64,000 bases of DNA from NCBI GenBank assembly GCA_965197795.1, contig OZ240228.1:1054001-1118000 (forward strand), read 5' to 3'. The position numbers and the translations under genes are program-made. The DNA comes from WHTK01 sp965197795. GTDB taxonomy: Bacteria; Chloroflexota; Dehalococcoidia; DSTF01; WHTK01. Positions 26,050 through 34,773 of this stretch are shown piece after piece. Below the pieces are notes generated by a model, which saw only the letters and a program-made list of their open reading frames with translations, was not told the origin of the DNA and searched no databases. Within the stretch, counting starts at the first letter, position 1. Every line of letters starts with the position of its first letter.

Positions 26050-26169
26050 TTGATTGATGGGAAAACGCTGACGCGGGATAAGAAAGACCCCTAAACACCG
26101 CGGTTCAGGCGTCGACAATTCCGGTGGGACTCCGCGCCTACCCAACAACTCGAAAATCAGGGAGGCCGC

Positions 26170-27060
26170 ATGCTCGCCACTCTTGGTAACAGCTTCAAGC
26201 TCCTGAGGGTTTCCTGGGGCATTCTCAAATCGGATCGCGAGTTGATTCTGTTCCCGTTGCTGGGGGCCGGAGCGCTGTTCTTCGTGTTCGTGTACACCGT
26301 GGCGGCGTTCTGGGCCGATGGCACCTTCGATCGCATCGGGCCTGACTACCGCTTCAACCTGGCAGACGTGACATTCCTGACGCTGGCGTACTTCCTGGCA
26401 TCGTTCGTCATCGTGTACTTCAGCGCTGCGCTGTCCGCCGCGGCGTATCAGCGACTCGAGGGTTTCAACCCTGACCTGCAGACAGGTCTGATCGCGGCGA
26501 ACGGCCGCCTGGGCGCGCTGGCCGGCTGGTCGGCTCTGGCGGCAACCGTGGTGTTGGTCCTGAATGAGCTGAGCAACAGCCGCAGCCTGATCGGCCGCAT
26601 CTTCGGCTTCGCGCTACGGCTGCTCTGGAGTTACAGCACATTCTTCGTCGTGCCGGTGATCGTGATCGAGAATGCCAGCCCGCTCGACGCCTTGAGCCGG
26701 TCGACAGAGTTGTTTCAGCAGCAGTGGGGCAAAATACTGGCGGCGAACTTTGGCTTCGGAGTCGGGTACGCAATCGTTGTCATGCTGGCGCTGGGTCCGG
26801 CCGCATTGCTGTACTTCGGGCTCGGCTCGACGTTCCTGGCCATGGTGGTGGGCGCCGTATTGCTCACGTTGGGAGTCACCACAGTGATGGCCCTCGAGAT
26901 CATCTATCGGGTGACGCTGTACGACTACGCGGCGACGGGACGTATCGGCGGCGGGTTCTCGGACAGCATGGTGCAAGACGCCTACGTCTCGAAGCGGGAC
27001 CGCGGGGCGTTCCGGCGCGACCAGATAGAGCGGCCGACGAGATACGGACCCGCTGCGTAG
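26170..27060 (+). CDS. DUF6159-like integral membrane protein
   Basis: A 296-residue membrane protein with about six helices. The N-terminus SFKLLRVSWGILKSDRELILFPLLGAGALFFVFVYTVAAFW resembles DUF6159 proteins, whose role is unknown. Further helices include FLTLAYFLASFVIVYFSAALSAAAYQ, FFVVPVIVIENASPLDALSRS and a glycine-rich C-terminal pair. The cytoplasmic tail is basic. It is monocistronic, with AGGGAGG a few bases before the ATG and a bidirectional terminator after it. Confidence 0.82.
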   Translation: MLATLGNSFKLLRVSWGILKSDRELILFPLLGAGALFFVFVYTVAAFWADGTFDRIGPDYRFNLADVTFLTLAYFLASFVIVYFSAALSAAAYQRLEGFNPDLQTGLIAANGRLGALAGWSALAATVVLVLNELSNSRSLIGRIFGFALRLLWSYSTFFVVPVIVIENASPLDALSRSTELFQQQWGKILAANFGFGVGYAIVVMLALGPAALLYFGLGSTFLAMVVGAVLLTLGVTTVMALEIIYRVTLYDYAATGRIGGGFSDSMVQDAYVSKRDRGAFRRDQIERPTRYGPAA

Positions 27061-27085
27061 GCGAGGAACGCGGAGAAAACAATTA

Positions 27086-27110
27086 GGCGGCCATTCGGCC
27101 GCCTTTGTAT
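27086..27110. terminator. Bidirectional terminator between the DUF6159-like gene and rplS
   Basis: GGCGGCC-ATTC-GGCCGCC followed by TTTGTATT on the plus strand; the minus-strand exit reads TAATTGTTTT. It lies between convergent genes. Confidence 0.8.
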
Positions 27111-27124
27111 TAGCGATACGTCGG

Positions 27125-27472
27125 CTAGCGGACGCGAGCCCTTTCCTTGATGCGAGCGGCACGGCCGCGAAGCTCACGCAGATAGTAGAGACGTGAGCGG
27201 CGTACCTTGCCCAGGCGCACAACCTCGACCTTGTCGACGCGCGGCGAACTGTGCAGGAAGGTGCGTTCGACGCCGACGCCGTTGCTGATCTTGCGGACCG
27301 TGAAGGTGGAGGCGGGTCCGCCGCGGCGGACACGGATGACGTCGCCCTCGAAGATCTGAATGCGCTCCCGGTTGCCCTCGACGACCTTGACGCTGACCTT
27401 CACGTGGTCGCCGGCCTGCAAGTCGGCCATCTGGGGGTTGTCCGTGGCGTTGGAGAATTCGTTCGCATCCAT
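27125..27472 (-). CDS. rplS: 50S ribosomal protein L19
   Basis: A 115-residue L19. The core motif is LQAGDHVKVSVKVVEGNRERIQIFEGDVIRVRRGG, and the C-terminus KVRRSRLYYLRELRGRAARIKER is typical. It sits at the 30S-50S interface. Its ATG follows the trmD stop immediately, preserving the widespread trmD-rplS pair; rpsP and rimM are not in this window. Confidence 0.97.
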   Translation of the reverse strand: MDANEFSNATDNPQMADLQAGDHVKVSVKVVEGNRERIQIFEGDVIRVRRGGPASTFTVRKISNGVGVERTFLHSSPRVDKVEVVRLGKVRRSRLYYLRELRGRAARIKERARVR

Positions 27473-28249
27473 CTACTTTTCGTCCTCGTCTACTTTCGGC
27501 GCGTCAGCCGCTTCCGCCGCGAGGCGCTTTTCTGCTTCCGTCAGGCAGGCCGGTTCAGATTCGCGAAGCGCTTTTTGCAGCAAATCGGGTCGACGCCGGG
27601 CGGTGCGGATGATCCGCTGCCGGCGCCGCCATTTCGCGATTTCGCCGTGGTTACCGGACAGCAGTATATCCGGTACCTGCCATCCGCGAAACTCGGCCGG
27701 GCGTGTGTACTGGGGATATTCCAGCAGTCCGTCGGAATGCGATTCCTCCAGCAGGGAGTCGGACGAGCCTAACGTGCCTGGCTGTCGTCTCACGACGGCA
27801 TCGATGACGACCATCGCGGCGTACTCGCCGCCGGAGAGCACGTAGTCGCCGATGCTGATCTCGTCATCAACGCAGTGCTCGCGTATCCGCTCATCGACGC
27901 CCTCGTAGTGGCCGCAAAGCAGGATCAGGCGGGGCTCCCCGGCCAACTCGTCGACGATTTGCTGATTGAAGAGGCGCCCCTGGGGGGTGAGCAGGATGAC
28001 GCGAGCGGGCGTCGCGGCGGCCGCCTTGGCGGATTCGATGGCTGCGGCGAGCGGTTCGGGCTTCATGACCATGCCGGGGCCGCCGCCGTAGGCGTAGTCA
28101 TCGACGATCGAGTGCTTGTCGGTGGCGTAATCTCGGATGTCGTGCAGATGCACCTCGGCGACGCCTTCACGCAACGCGCGGCCGAGAATGCTGGCCTGCA
28201 GCGGGCCGTCGAAGGTCTCAGGGAAGAGGGTCAGGACGTCGATTCGCAT
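27473..28249 (-). CDS. trmD: tRNA (guanine37-N1)-methyltransferase
   Basis: About 258 residues of the SPOUT class. MRIDVLTLFPETF is the standard N-terminus, so ATG 28249 is preferred over a frame 10 codons longer. The trefoil-knot SAM site is visible in LILLCGHYEGVDERI and IGDYVLSGGEYAAMVVIDAVVR. It methylates G37 next to the anticodon to prevent frameshifting. It is followed directly by rplS and preceded 11 nt upstream by the GNAT gene. Confidence 0.97.
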   Translation of the reverse strand: MRIDVLTLFPETFDGPLQASILGRALREGVAEVHLHDIRDYATDKHSIVDDYAYGGGPGMVMKPEPLAAAIESAKAAAATPARVILLTPQGRLFNQQIVDELAGEPRLILLCGHYEGVDERIREHCVDDEISIGDYVLSGGEYAAMVVIDAVVRRQPGTLGSSDSLLEESHSDGLLEYPQYTRPAEFRGWQVPDILLSGNHGEIAKWRRRQRIIRTARRRPDLLQKALRESEPACLTEAEKRLAAEAADAPKVDEDEK

Positions 28250-28260
28250 CGGTCCTATTA

Positions 28261-28784
28261 TCACCCGAGCGCGATCCAATAGCGGCGATACAGGACGCCG
28301 GTCTCGGCCTCGACGCGCTCGTCCTCCATGACGCCGCCGCAGGCTTCGATGACGCGGATCGACGGTTCGTTGCCGGTGCCCACCGTGAGCAAGACGCGAT
28401 CGATGCCGAGGTTGCGCGCTCTTGCAGTGTCAGGGCGAGGATCGTCTTGCCGTGGCCTTTGCCGCGGTAGGCGGGGCGTATGTAATAGCCGATGTGGCCG
28501 CCATGATGCAGCAGCTCCGCGTTTAAATGGTGGCGAAAGCGGCTGACTCCTGCGACGACACCGGAGTCGTCGAGCAGCCAAAACGTGGTCACCGGGACCC
28601 AGCCCGCGGGTAGATTGCGGCCAGTTGCCCGGTCCACGAGGCGTTGAAGCTGGTCGTGTATTATGGGCAGCTTGCGGGCCGCGACGTCGTTCTCGCCGAA
28701 GAAGCCGTTTTCCGAGCCGCCGAGCTCGCGATACACCTCAAGCAGACCTTGCGGCGGATCGGGCGTGGCCTTGACCAGGCGCAT
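28261..28784 (-). CDS. GNAT acetyltransferase, interrupted by a 2-nt indel
   Basis: A GNAT-fold acetyltransferase. The N-terminal part to HHGGHIGYYIRPAYRGKGHGKTILALTLQERA contains the acetyl-CoA loop (R-x-x-G-x-G/H). The frame then breaks in a GCGCGC run at 28413-28420. Restoring two bases gives RNLGIDRVLLTVGTGNEPSIRVIEACGGVMEDERVEAETGVLYRRYWIALG, a normal C-terminus ending at 28261. The acceptor is unknown. Its ATG touches the mogA stop. An assembly error or a very young pseudogene are the two explanations. Confidence 0.78.
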
Positions 28785-29288
28785 TTAGACCTTGTCGATG
28801 GGGTGTCGTTCTCCCGCGTCGCCGCGCAGAGACTCGATTGCGTGAGGCAGCAATTCGAGGATGGCTTCGAGGCTTTCGCGGGTGCCGCGTTCGCTTCCCG
28901 GCAGATTGACGATGAGCGTTTGGCCGCGGGTCACGGCGGCGGAGCGTGAGAGTGACGACAGATGGGTGCTCTGGCGACCCGACTCGCGCATGAGCTCCGC
29001 GATGCCGGGAACGAGGCGATCGGCGACGTCGAGCGTCGCCTCAGGCGTGACGTCACGCGGTGAAAGGCCGGTGCCGCCCGTAGTCAGGATGAGATCGGCT
29101 TTAGTGTTGTCAGCCCAGCGGCGGAGTTGGCCAGATATCGCTTCGCGGTCGTCCGGAAGGACGGCAGTTTCGACAATCTCGGCACCGATGGAAGCCATCA
29201 AGGAAGCGACGGCGGGGCCTGCCGTATCGACTCGCTGGCCGCTCGCTCCCTTGTCGCTGACGGTGAGTACGGCGGCGCGAATCGTCAT
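28785..29288 (-). CDS. mogA: Molybdenum cofactor biosynthesis protein MogA/MoaB
   Basis: About 167 residues with the MoCF-binding fold: AAVLTVSDKGASGQRVDTAGPAVASLM, then ILTTGGTGLSPRDVTPEATLDVADRLVPGIAELMR and LIVNLPGSERGTRESLEAILELLPHA. It activates molybdopterin by adenylylation or inserts Mo. The frame is open upstream, but ATG 29288 matches the domain start. TGCTAGAAT ends 10 nt before it and no ribosome-binding site is present. It appears to head a minus-strand run with the GNAT gene, trmD and rplS. Confidence 0.93.
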   Translation of the reverse strand: MTIRAAVLTVSDKGASGQRVDTAGPAVASLMASIGAEIVETAVLPDDREAISGQLRRWADNTKADLILTTGGTGLSPRDVTPEATLDVADRLVPGIAELMRESGRQSTHLSSLSRSAAVTRGQTLIVNLPGSERGTRESLEAILELLPHAIESLRGDAGERHPIDKV

Positions 29289-29298
29289 GACGAGACGG

Positions 29299-29307
29299 AT
29301 TCTAGCA
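29299..29307 (-). promoter_or_regulatory. Candidate extended -10 (TGC-TAGAAT) of mogA
   Basis: On the minus strand, ending 10 nt before the ATG at 29288. The extended TGn compensates for the lack of a clear -35. Confidence 0.5.
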
Positions 29308-29481
29308 TCACAGCGAATCTGGCCGCCGACGGCACATCGGAAACGCCGAGCTTGATTGAACGACTGCGTAAGGGCTCGCCTCATGGCTAGAGACAAGCGC
29401 CACGAGAGATAGATGCTCCCGGGAACCCAGGGCTTCTTCGTCCTGTCGTAGGGCGAATACCGACGCCAGGGAGTTTCCGGG

Positions 29482-29509
29482 TTGACAGTGGAGATCTGAA
29501 TGGTAGTAT
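29482..29509 (+). promoter_or_regulatory. Sigma70-type promoter of the dcw cluster
   Basis: TTGACA (29482-29487), a 16-nt spacer, then TAGTAT (29504-29509) preceded by TGG. It points into mraZ, 75 nt downstream. It is immediately followed by MraZ-type repeats. Confidence 0.75.
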
Positions 29510-29510
29510 G

Positions 29511-29535
29511 TGGTGGCTTGTGGGAAGATATGGGG
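29511..29535 (+). promoter_or_regulatory. Putative MraZ operator: direct repeats at 10-nt period
   Basis: TGGTG (29511), TGGGA (29521) and TGGGG (29531) repeat every 10 nt with 5-nt spacers, matching the TGGGN direct repeats known as MraZ boxes. They overlap the expected transcription start, consistent with MraZ autorepression. Confidence 0.65.
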
Positions 29536-29583
29536 GAAGCAGCAGATTAGCTGAGGCTTCTCCGGGGGACGGGGCCCCGGCGC

Positions 29584-30006
29584 ATGCTGTTTCTCGGCAA
29601 GCATGATTACGCGATGGATGAGCGAGGGCGGATCCCAATGCCGCCGCGCTATAGGGAAGCGCTGATGCAGGGAATCATCCTGACGCAAGGCACACCGGAC
29701 CGTTGCATTCGCGCGTACCCGGGCGACGCATTCGACGAGCAAGCCCAGTTGTTTATGAACGATCCCGTCACGAAGCGCAGCGGCAGGGTGATGCGGCGCG
29801 CGTTCTTCAGTGGCGCCTTTCCGGCGGAGCTCGACCGGGCAGGCCGGGTGCTGATACCGCCTCAGCTGCGCCAGTGGGCGAACCTGGAGACTCAGGTCAC
29901 CGTGGTTGGCGCCGGCGAAGGTATCGAGATCTGGAACGCGGACGACTTCGAGACGGCGATCGGCGCCGAGCAAGAGACGTACCTGCAGAGCCTGGAATCG
30001 GAATGA
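29584..30006 (+). CDS. mraZ: Transcriptional regulator MraZ
   Basis: A 140-residue MraZ with two AbrB-like repeats: MLFLGKHDYAMDERGRIPMPPRYREAL and FFSGAFPAELDRAGRVLIPPQLRQWANL. Each has the DxxGR-type core. It forms a ring that binds TGGGN repeats and controls the division and wall operon. It is the first gene of the dcw cluster and overlaps rsmH by ATGA. The ribosome-binding site is weak. Confidence 0.96.
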   Translation: MLFLGKHDYAMDERGRIPMPPRYREALMQGIILTQGTPDRCIRAYPGDAFDEQAQLFMNDPVTKRSGRVMRRAFFSGAFPAELDRAGRVLIPPQLRQWANLETQVTVVGAGEGIEIWNADDFETAIGAEQETYLQSLESE

Positions 30007-30950
30007 CGCTGGTGATGGACGCGCGTGTGACGCATGACCCGGTGATGCTGCGAGAGGTTATCGCGGCGTTGGACGTGCGCCCGGGCGGCCGCTACGTCGA
30101 CTGCACGGTGGACGGCGGCGGGCACGCCGAGGCGATCCTGGAAGCCGCCGAACCGGGAGGTTCGTTGCTCGGGATCGACGCGGATTCGGAGGCGATCGAG
30201 ATGTCGCGCCAGCGACTGTCGCGATTCGGCGACAGCGTCGCCATCGTCCAAGGAAACTTTCGAGATCTGGACCGGCTGTGTCGCGAGAGCGGCTACGCGC
30301 CGGTGAACGGGATCCTCTTCGACCTGGGGCTTTCGTCGCATCAGCTGGCGAGCGCGCGGGGGTTCAGCTTCCGCGTGGAGGCGCCACTAGACATGCGCTT
30401 CGGGCCGGACGAGGAGCCAACGGCTTCTTACTGGGTCAACGAGGCCCGCGAGGAAGAGCTAGCAGACATCATCTGGCGTTTTGGCGAGGACCGGCAGAGC
30501 CGCCGTATCGCCAGGGCCATCGTTAAAGGGCGTCCCTTGCGGACGACCACCGAACTTGCCAAAGCCGTCGAGCAGGCCGTGGGCCGGAGGACTGGAAGTC
30601 AAATCCACCCCGCCACCAAGACGTTTCAGGCCCTTCGCATAGCCGTCAACCAGGAACTAGCCAGCCTGGCCGAGGCGCTGCCCTGGGCTCACGGTCTGCT
30701 TGGCTTTGGATCCCGGCTAGTGGTGATTAGCTACCACTCGCTCGAGGATCGCATTGTCAAACAGTTCATAGCTCGCGAATCGCGCGATTGCGTCTGTCCG
30801 CCATCGCAGCCGGTTTGCACGTGTGGCCATAAGGCCACCTTGAAGCCGGTGACGAGGGGCGCTCTGACGCCATCCCGGGAGGAGGTCGCGGCCAATCCGC
30901 GTAGCCGCAGCGCGAAGTTGCGTGCGGCGGAACGGCTGGCGGCGGCATGA
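30003..30950 (+). CDS. rsmH: 16S rRNA (cytosine1402-N4)-methyltransferase
   Basis: A 315-residue RsmH (MraW). HDPVMLREVIAALDVRPGGRYVDCTVDGGGHAEAIL is the SAM-binding N-terminus, NGILFDLGLSSHQLASARGFSF is the catalytic region, and the C-terminus has VVISYHSLEDRIVKQF, with a Cys-rich loop (CVCPPSQPVCTCGH). It methylates C1402 in the 30S P site. ATG 30003 overlaps the mraZ stop; a much longer upstream frame is only a shadow of mraZ. Confidence 0.96.
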   Translation: MTLVMDARVTHDPVMLREVIAALDVRPGGRYVDCTVDGGGHAEAILEAAEPGGSLLGIDADSEAIEMSRQRLSRFGDSVAIVQGNFRDLDRLCRESGYAPVNGILFDLGLSSHQLASARGFSFRVEAPLDMRFGPDEEPTASYWVNEAREEELADIIWRFGEDRQSRRIARAIVKGRPLRTTTELAKAVEQAVGRRTGSQIHPATKTFQALRIAVNQELASLAEALPWAHGLLGFGSRLVVISYHSLEDRIVKQFIARESRDCVCPPSQPVCTCGHKATLKPVTRGALTPSREEVAANPRSRSAKLRAAERLAAA

Positions 30951-31069
30951 AGATGAGATGGAGAACAAACGTCGTTAGGTCGTTGAGGACCGCGTATCTT
31001 GTTGCCTTTTCGGCCTCCTTGGGTTCGGAGTCTCGTAAGGAAGAAACAGTAGCTTCTAAGACTTTGCCT

Positions 31070-31087
31070 CGTGGGTTTCAACCCACG
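31070..31087. repeat. Short palindrome, GGTTTCAACC core
   Basis: CGTGGGTT-TC-AACCCACG, an 8-bp perfect stem just before ftsL. Its core is the reverse complement of the GGTTGAAACC core in the CTGCAGG...CCTGCAG family found at 38869, 46005, 50943 and 63740. Confidence 0.7.
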
Positions 31088-31108
31088 TCAATGGCGTGAG
31101 GTGTTGGC

Positions 31109-31540
31109 ATGGCAACCCTTGATCGCCTTGGACCGGCGCCTGCAGAGGCGCTTCCCGCAGCAACCTGGAGTCCCCGTCGCGCGATAGCCGTCGCCCTTGC
31201 AACGGCGGCGGTTATCGCGCTTCTCCAGGTTGTGCAATCCAGCAGCTTCGCGAGCACGGGTCAACAACTGCAGCGCCTGGAGGCGGAACGAGTCGCCTTG
31301 AAGGCGGAGATGTACGACCTGGAGGCAGTAGTGGCAGGGCTTGCGTCGTTGGACCGCACCGAGCGAGTAGCGCGAGGGCAACTGGGCATGATTCGGGCGC
31401 GGATCGTTAGTTACCTGTCGGTTGGCGTGGAGGCACCAGAGGGCGCCTTGCTGCCACGGCCGCTGCTGGAACCGCTTGACAATGAGCCGGCCGCAGAGCC
31501 GTGGTGGGAGTCGTTGTACAAGGCGCTGCCACTGCCGTGA
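31109..31540 (+). CDS. ftsL: FtsL-like division protein
   Basis: A 143-residue bitopic protein. A short basic cytoplasmic N-terminus is followed by one membrane helix (AIAVALATAAVIALLQVVQ, ~25-43), then a coiled coil (TGQQLQRLEAERVALKAEMYDLEAVVAGL) and the conserved-type segment RTERVARGQLGMI. This layout, and its position between rsmH and ftsI, identify it as the FtsL/septum-initiator type that bridges FtsQ/FtsB with FtsWI. Sequence similarity is naturally low in this family. Confidence 0.82.
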   Translation: MATLDRLGPAPAEALPAATWSPRRAIAVALATAAVIALLQVVQSSSFASTGQQLQRLEAERVALKAEMYDLEAVVAGLASLDRTERVARGQLGMIRARIVSYLSVGVEAPEGALLPRPLLEPLDNEPAAEPWWESLYKALPLP

Positions 31541-31649
31541 GGCGGTAGCAACAAACCGGAGAGTTCCTAGACGCCAGGGGCGAGGGCGCGGAGTTGAGAT
31601 GGCAGATTCCCTGGAGCGCCCTGAGCTTCGAACCGTCGCATGGCGAAGG

Positions 31650-31763
31650 GCTACGCATCCTGCGGGCTGGCGCCCTTGTCTGCTCCCCCCTTCTTTTGTT
31701 GTTAACTGGGGGGACACCCCCCAGACTCCCTGCGCATGGGCTGCGCCCCTACTAACCCTGCTT
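31650..31763. repeat. ~115-bp intergenic hairpin repeat (family A), copy 1
   Basis: Fills most of the 330-bp ftsL-ftsI gap. The central hairpin 31706-31724 is CTGGGGGG-ACA-CCCCCCAG, followed by GACTCCCTGCGCATGGGCTGCGCCCC. Related copies lie at 34652, 36310, 53380, 54508 and 62132. Confidence 0.8.
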
Positions 31764-31870
31764 GAGATATGCGATGTGACGTTGGCAGGCGGCGGAGAGC
31801 TGTTTGGTTTGGATGCACGATTGCCGTGGCGGCTGACGTCTGCTCGCCATGACCTTGGAGTTGTGGCCTG

Positions 31871-33598
31871 ATGGCGGGGCATTCGCGGTTTACGTGGCGG
31901 TTCGCCGTACTGGCGCTGGTGCTGCTGGTTTCGACGGGCGGCATCGTGGGGCGCCTGGCGCAGATTCAATTAGTGGACCACGAACGCTACTGGCTTGAGG
32001 CACAGGAAGTGCACGCGGAAAAGAAGCTGGTGCGGTCCGAGCGCGGGGCGATCCTGGATCGCAACGGCTTCCCGTTGGCGACGTCGGTCGACGTGTTCGA
32101 CGTGTACATCGACCGGCGGGCCTGGTCGGAAGACATCACGAAAGCACAACGGACGGCAGCAGGGCTCGCGGTGCACCTGGGCCTCGATGAGCAGCTGACA
32201 TTGGCGCGACTGCTGGGCGAGGGTGAGGGGCCAATCGAGCTCCTGGCGGACGTGATCGAGTTCAAGGCCGGCCAGGAGATCGACCGGCTGGGCCTGCCCG
32301 GCGTTACGGTCGCGGCAGCGACGAAGCGCTTCTATCCGGAAGGTGACACGGCGTCGACGCTGCTGGGCTTCCTGGGCCGTGATCACAGCGGCCTGGCTGG
32401 TCTGGAGGCCGACCTGGAGTCGATCCTGGGTGGACAACCCGGGGTACTGTTCTTCGAGCGGGACGGCGGCGGTCAACCGATCGCGGTGGGCAAAACGCAG
32501 GAGCAACCGGGGCAGCCGGGGTCGGACGTGCGACTCACAATCGACCGCTACATCCAGAGCCTGGTCGAGGACGAGCTGGACGCACAACTGGTGGCGCACG
32601 AGGCGACGGGTGGCAGCATCATCGTGATGGACCCGAAGACGGGCGCGATCCTGGGGATGGCGAGCCGTCCGAGCTTTAAGCTTTCGGAGTTGGACCTGGA
32701 CAGTCCGCAGCAGGACCTCTACCGCAATCGGGCGGTGACGGACGCGTACGAGCCGGGGTCGGTGTTGAAGGTGATCACGATGGCCACGGCTGTCGACCTC
32801 GGGTTGGTGAACCCGAACACGACGTATTACGACACCGGGACGGTGGAGCAAGGCGGCTACACGTTCGCCAACTGGGACTTCAGCGTCAACGGTGAAACAA
32901 CCATGACGCAGCTGCTGCAGAAGAGCCTGAACACGGGCGCGATCTGGCTGAGTGGCCTGATCGGGCCGGAGCGGCTGTACGAGAGCATCCAGCGATTCGG
33001 CTTTGGAGAGCCGACGCATTCGGGCCTGGGGGGAGAGTCGGCCGGGCTGCTGCGGACGCACGAGGACGCCGAGTGGTACGCGGCTGACCTGGCGACCAAC
33101 AGCTACGGGCAAGGCATCGCGGCGACACCGCTGCAGGTGATCACGGCGGTCGCCTCGTTGATCAATGGCGGCCAGTTGATGCGCCCGTACATGGTTGCGG
33201 AGATCGACGGTCCCGATGGCCGGCGCATCTACGAACCGGTGGTGGTGCGGCAGACGATATCGGCGGCGAGCTCCGAGACGATGGTGGAGATGATGCGGCA
33301 GGTCGTCGACGGCGTACCGGGGCACCTGGGTCAGGTCAAGGGGTACGACGTGGGCGGTAAGACCGGCACGACGCTTGTCTCGATCCCGACCGGCTATGCA
33401 TTGGACTCGACGCTGGCCTCCTTCGTGGGGTTTGCGCCGGTTGACGACCCGGCGATCATCGTGCTGGTGAAGATCGATCAACCGCAGGACGACCCGTTGG
33501 GCGGCATCGTGGCGGCGCCGGTGTTCGGCAAGCTGGCGCCGAAGATCCTGGCATACCTCAACGTGAGGCCGAACGACGCGCTAGGGCAGGGGCGATGA
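31871..33598 (+). CDS. ftsI: Septal peptidoglycan transpeptidase FtsI (class B PBP)
   Basis: A 575-residue class B penicillin-binding protein. There is one N-terminal membrane helix (FAVLALVLLVSTGGIVG), a pedestal domain with RGAILDRNG, and a transpeptidase domain with S297-x-x-K (EPGSVLK), SLN (352-354) and KTG (497-499), so the active site is complete. It crosslinks septal peptidoglycan with FtsW. murE and murF, which commonly follow, are absent; mraY follows after 49 nt. Confidence 0.96.
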   Translation: MAGHSRFTWRFAVLALVLLVSTGGIVGRLAQIQLVDHERYWLEAQEVHAEKKLVRSERGAILDRNGFPLATSVDVFDVYIDRRAWSEDITKAQRTAAGLAVHLGLDEQLTLARLLGEGEGPIELLADVIEFKAGQEIDRLGLPGVTVAAATKRFYPEGDTASTLLGFLGRDHSGLAGLEADLESILGGQPGVLFFERDGGGQPIAVGKTQEQPGQPGSDVRLTIDRYIQSLVEDELDAQLVAHEATGGSIIVMDPKTGAILGMASRPSFKLSELDLDSPQQDLYRNRAVTDAYEPGSVLKVITMATAVDLGLVNPNTTYYDTGTVEQGGYTFANWDFSVNGETTMTQLLQKSLNTGAIWLSGLIGPERLYESIQRFGFGEPTHSGLGGESAGLLRTHEDAEWYAADLATNSYGQGIAATPLQVITAVASLINGGQLMRPYMVAEIDGPDGRRIYEPVVVRQTISAASSETMVEMMRQVVDGVPGHLGQVKGYDVGGKTGTTLVSIPTGYALDSTLASFVGFAPVDDPAIIVLVKIDQPQDDPLGGIVAAPVFGKLAPKILAYLNVRPNDALGQGR

Positions 33599-33647
33599 TC
33601 GATAAACGCACCCTGCGGCTTGAAACCTGCAACTTCGGGAGCCGTGC

Positions 33648-34619
33648 GTGGTAGAGGCGATGCTGGCGGGATGCCTGGCGCTGGTGGTGACGCTGACTGT
33701 CGGCGGGCCGACAGTCACAGAGCTGCGGCGGCGCGAGCTGTCCAAGCAGGCGGACACGGAGGCGCCCGAGGCTTACGCGGCGAAGGCGGGGACTCCGACG
33801 ATGGGCGGGGTGATGTTCCTGACTGGCATCGCGGCGGCGGCGATACCGCTGGCGGCGCTGCGAGACGCGGACGTCTGGCTGCCGCTGGCGGCAATGGGCA
33901 TCGCGGCGGTGCTTGCGACTTTCGACGACATTCAGACGCTTGTGGGTTCGAAGGAGACGGCGGGGCACGAGCGCTGGTTCTGGTTGGCCAAATGGGGTGT
34001 CCTGATCGCGCTCGGCGTGGTCGTGGCGCTGGTGTTGTACTACGAGATGGACCTGGAATCGGTGCTGGTGCCGCACTTCGGTGACTACAGCCTTGGGCTG
34101 CTTTACATCCCGGTGGTGATCGGGGTGTTTTTCGCAGGGACGAGCGGCATGGTGATAACGGACGGCATGGACGGGCTGATGGCCGGCGTGAGCGCCATAG
34201 CGTTCGCGGCGTACGGCGCGATCGCGCTGTCGCAGGGGCAGGAGGAGCTGGCGGCGTTCGGCTTCGCCGTGACCGGGGCGCTGGCGGCGTTCCTGTGGTA
34301 CAACGCGTACCCGGCACAGGTGTTCATGGGCGAAGTGGGGTCGCAATCGTTGGCGGTTGGGCTGGTGGTGCTGGCATTTATGACGGGCTGGTGGCTGCTG
34401 CTGCCGGTCATCGGGGTCGTGTTCGTGGCGGAGGGGTTGTCGGACGTGATCCAGATCGCGTATTTCAAGAAGACGGGCGGCCGGCGAATCTTCCGCATGG
34501 CGCCGATCCATTACCACTTTCAGCTTGGCGGCTGGACGGAAACGCAGGTGGTGACGCGGTTCTGGGTGATCGGGCTGCTTGGGGGACTGGCTGGCGTGGC
34601 GCTGGCGGTGGTGGAGTGA
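33648..34619 (+). CDS. mraY: Phospho-MurNAc-pentapeptide transferase MraY, with unusual active-site residues
   Basis: A 323-residue polytopic enzyme that makes lipid I. Expected features are AKAGTPTMGG, the Asp pair D93-D94 in TFDDIQTL, and ITDGMDGLMAG. Two usually invariant positions differ: the Mg-binding FMGD motif reads FMGEVGSQ (E229), and the HHH motif reads APIHYHFQ (middle His to Tyr). The protein is otherwise full length and correctly placed, so it is probably functional. The GTG start 33648 follows GGGAG. Confidence 0.93.
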   Translation: MVEAMLAGCLALVVTLTVGGPTVTELRRRELSKQADTEAPEAYAAKAGTPTMGGVMFLTGIAAAAIPLAALRDADVWLPLAAMGIAAVLATFDDIQTLVGSKETAGHERWFWLAKWGVLIALGVVVALVLYYEMDLESVLVPHFGDYSLGLLYIPVVIGVFFAGTSGMVITDGMDGLMAGVSAIAFAAYGAIALSQGQEELAAFGFAVTGALAAFLWYNAYPAQVFMGEVGSQSLAVGLVVLAFMTGWWLLLPVIGVVFVAEGLSDVIQIAYFKKTGGRRIFRMAPIHYHFQLGGWTETQVVTRFWVIGLLGGLAGVALAVVE

Positions 34620-34651
34620 TGAAGGGACATCAGTCGCCGTATGAGGCGTTG

Positions 34652-34773
34652 GAAGCTTCGCGTCCTACGCCCTTCCTGTCGGTCGGGCTTGTGCGCTCCG
34701 CTCCTTTTGTGAACCTGAGTCCGAGAGGACACCCCTCGGACTCTTCGCGCATGGGCTTCGCCCCCGCTACCGC
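34652..34773. repeat. Intergenic hairpin repeat (family A), copy 2
   Basis: Occupies the mraY-murD gap. The hairpin at 34717-34743 is GAGTCCGAGAGG-ACA-CCCCTCGGACTC, 12 bp with one mismatch. It is flanked by the same GTCGGGCTTGTGCGCT left side and CGCATGGGCTTCGCCCCC right side as the other copies. Confidence 0.85.

Noticed and set aside
29703..30002. 100-codon upstream extension of rsmH
   Set aside because: It is a shadow frame of mraZ; the ATGA overlap at 30003 and the conserved RsmH N-terminus fix the start.
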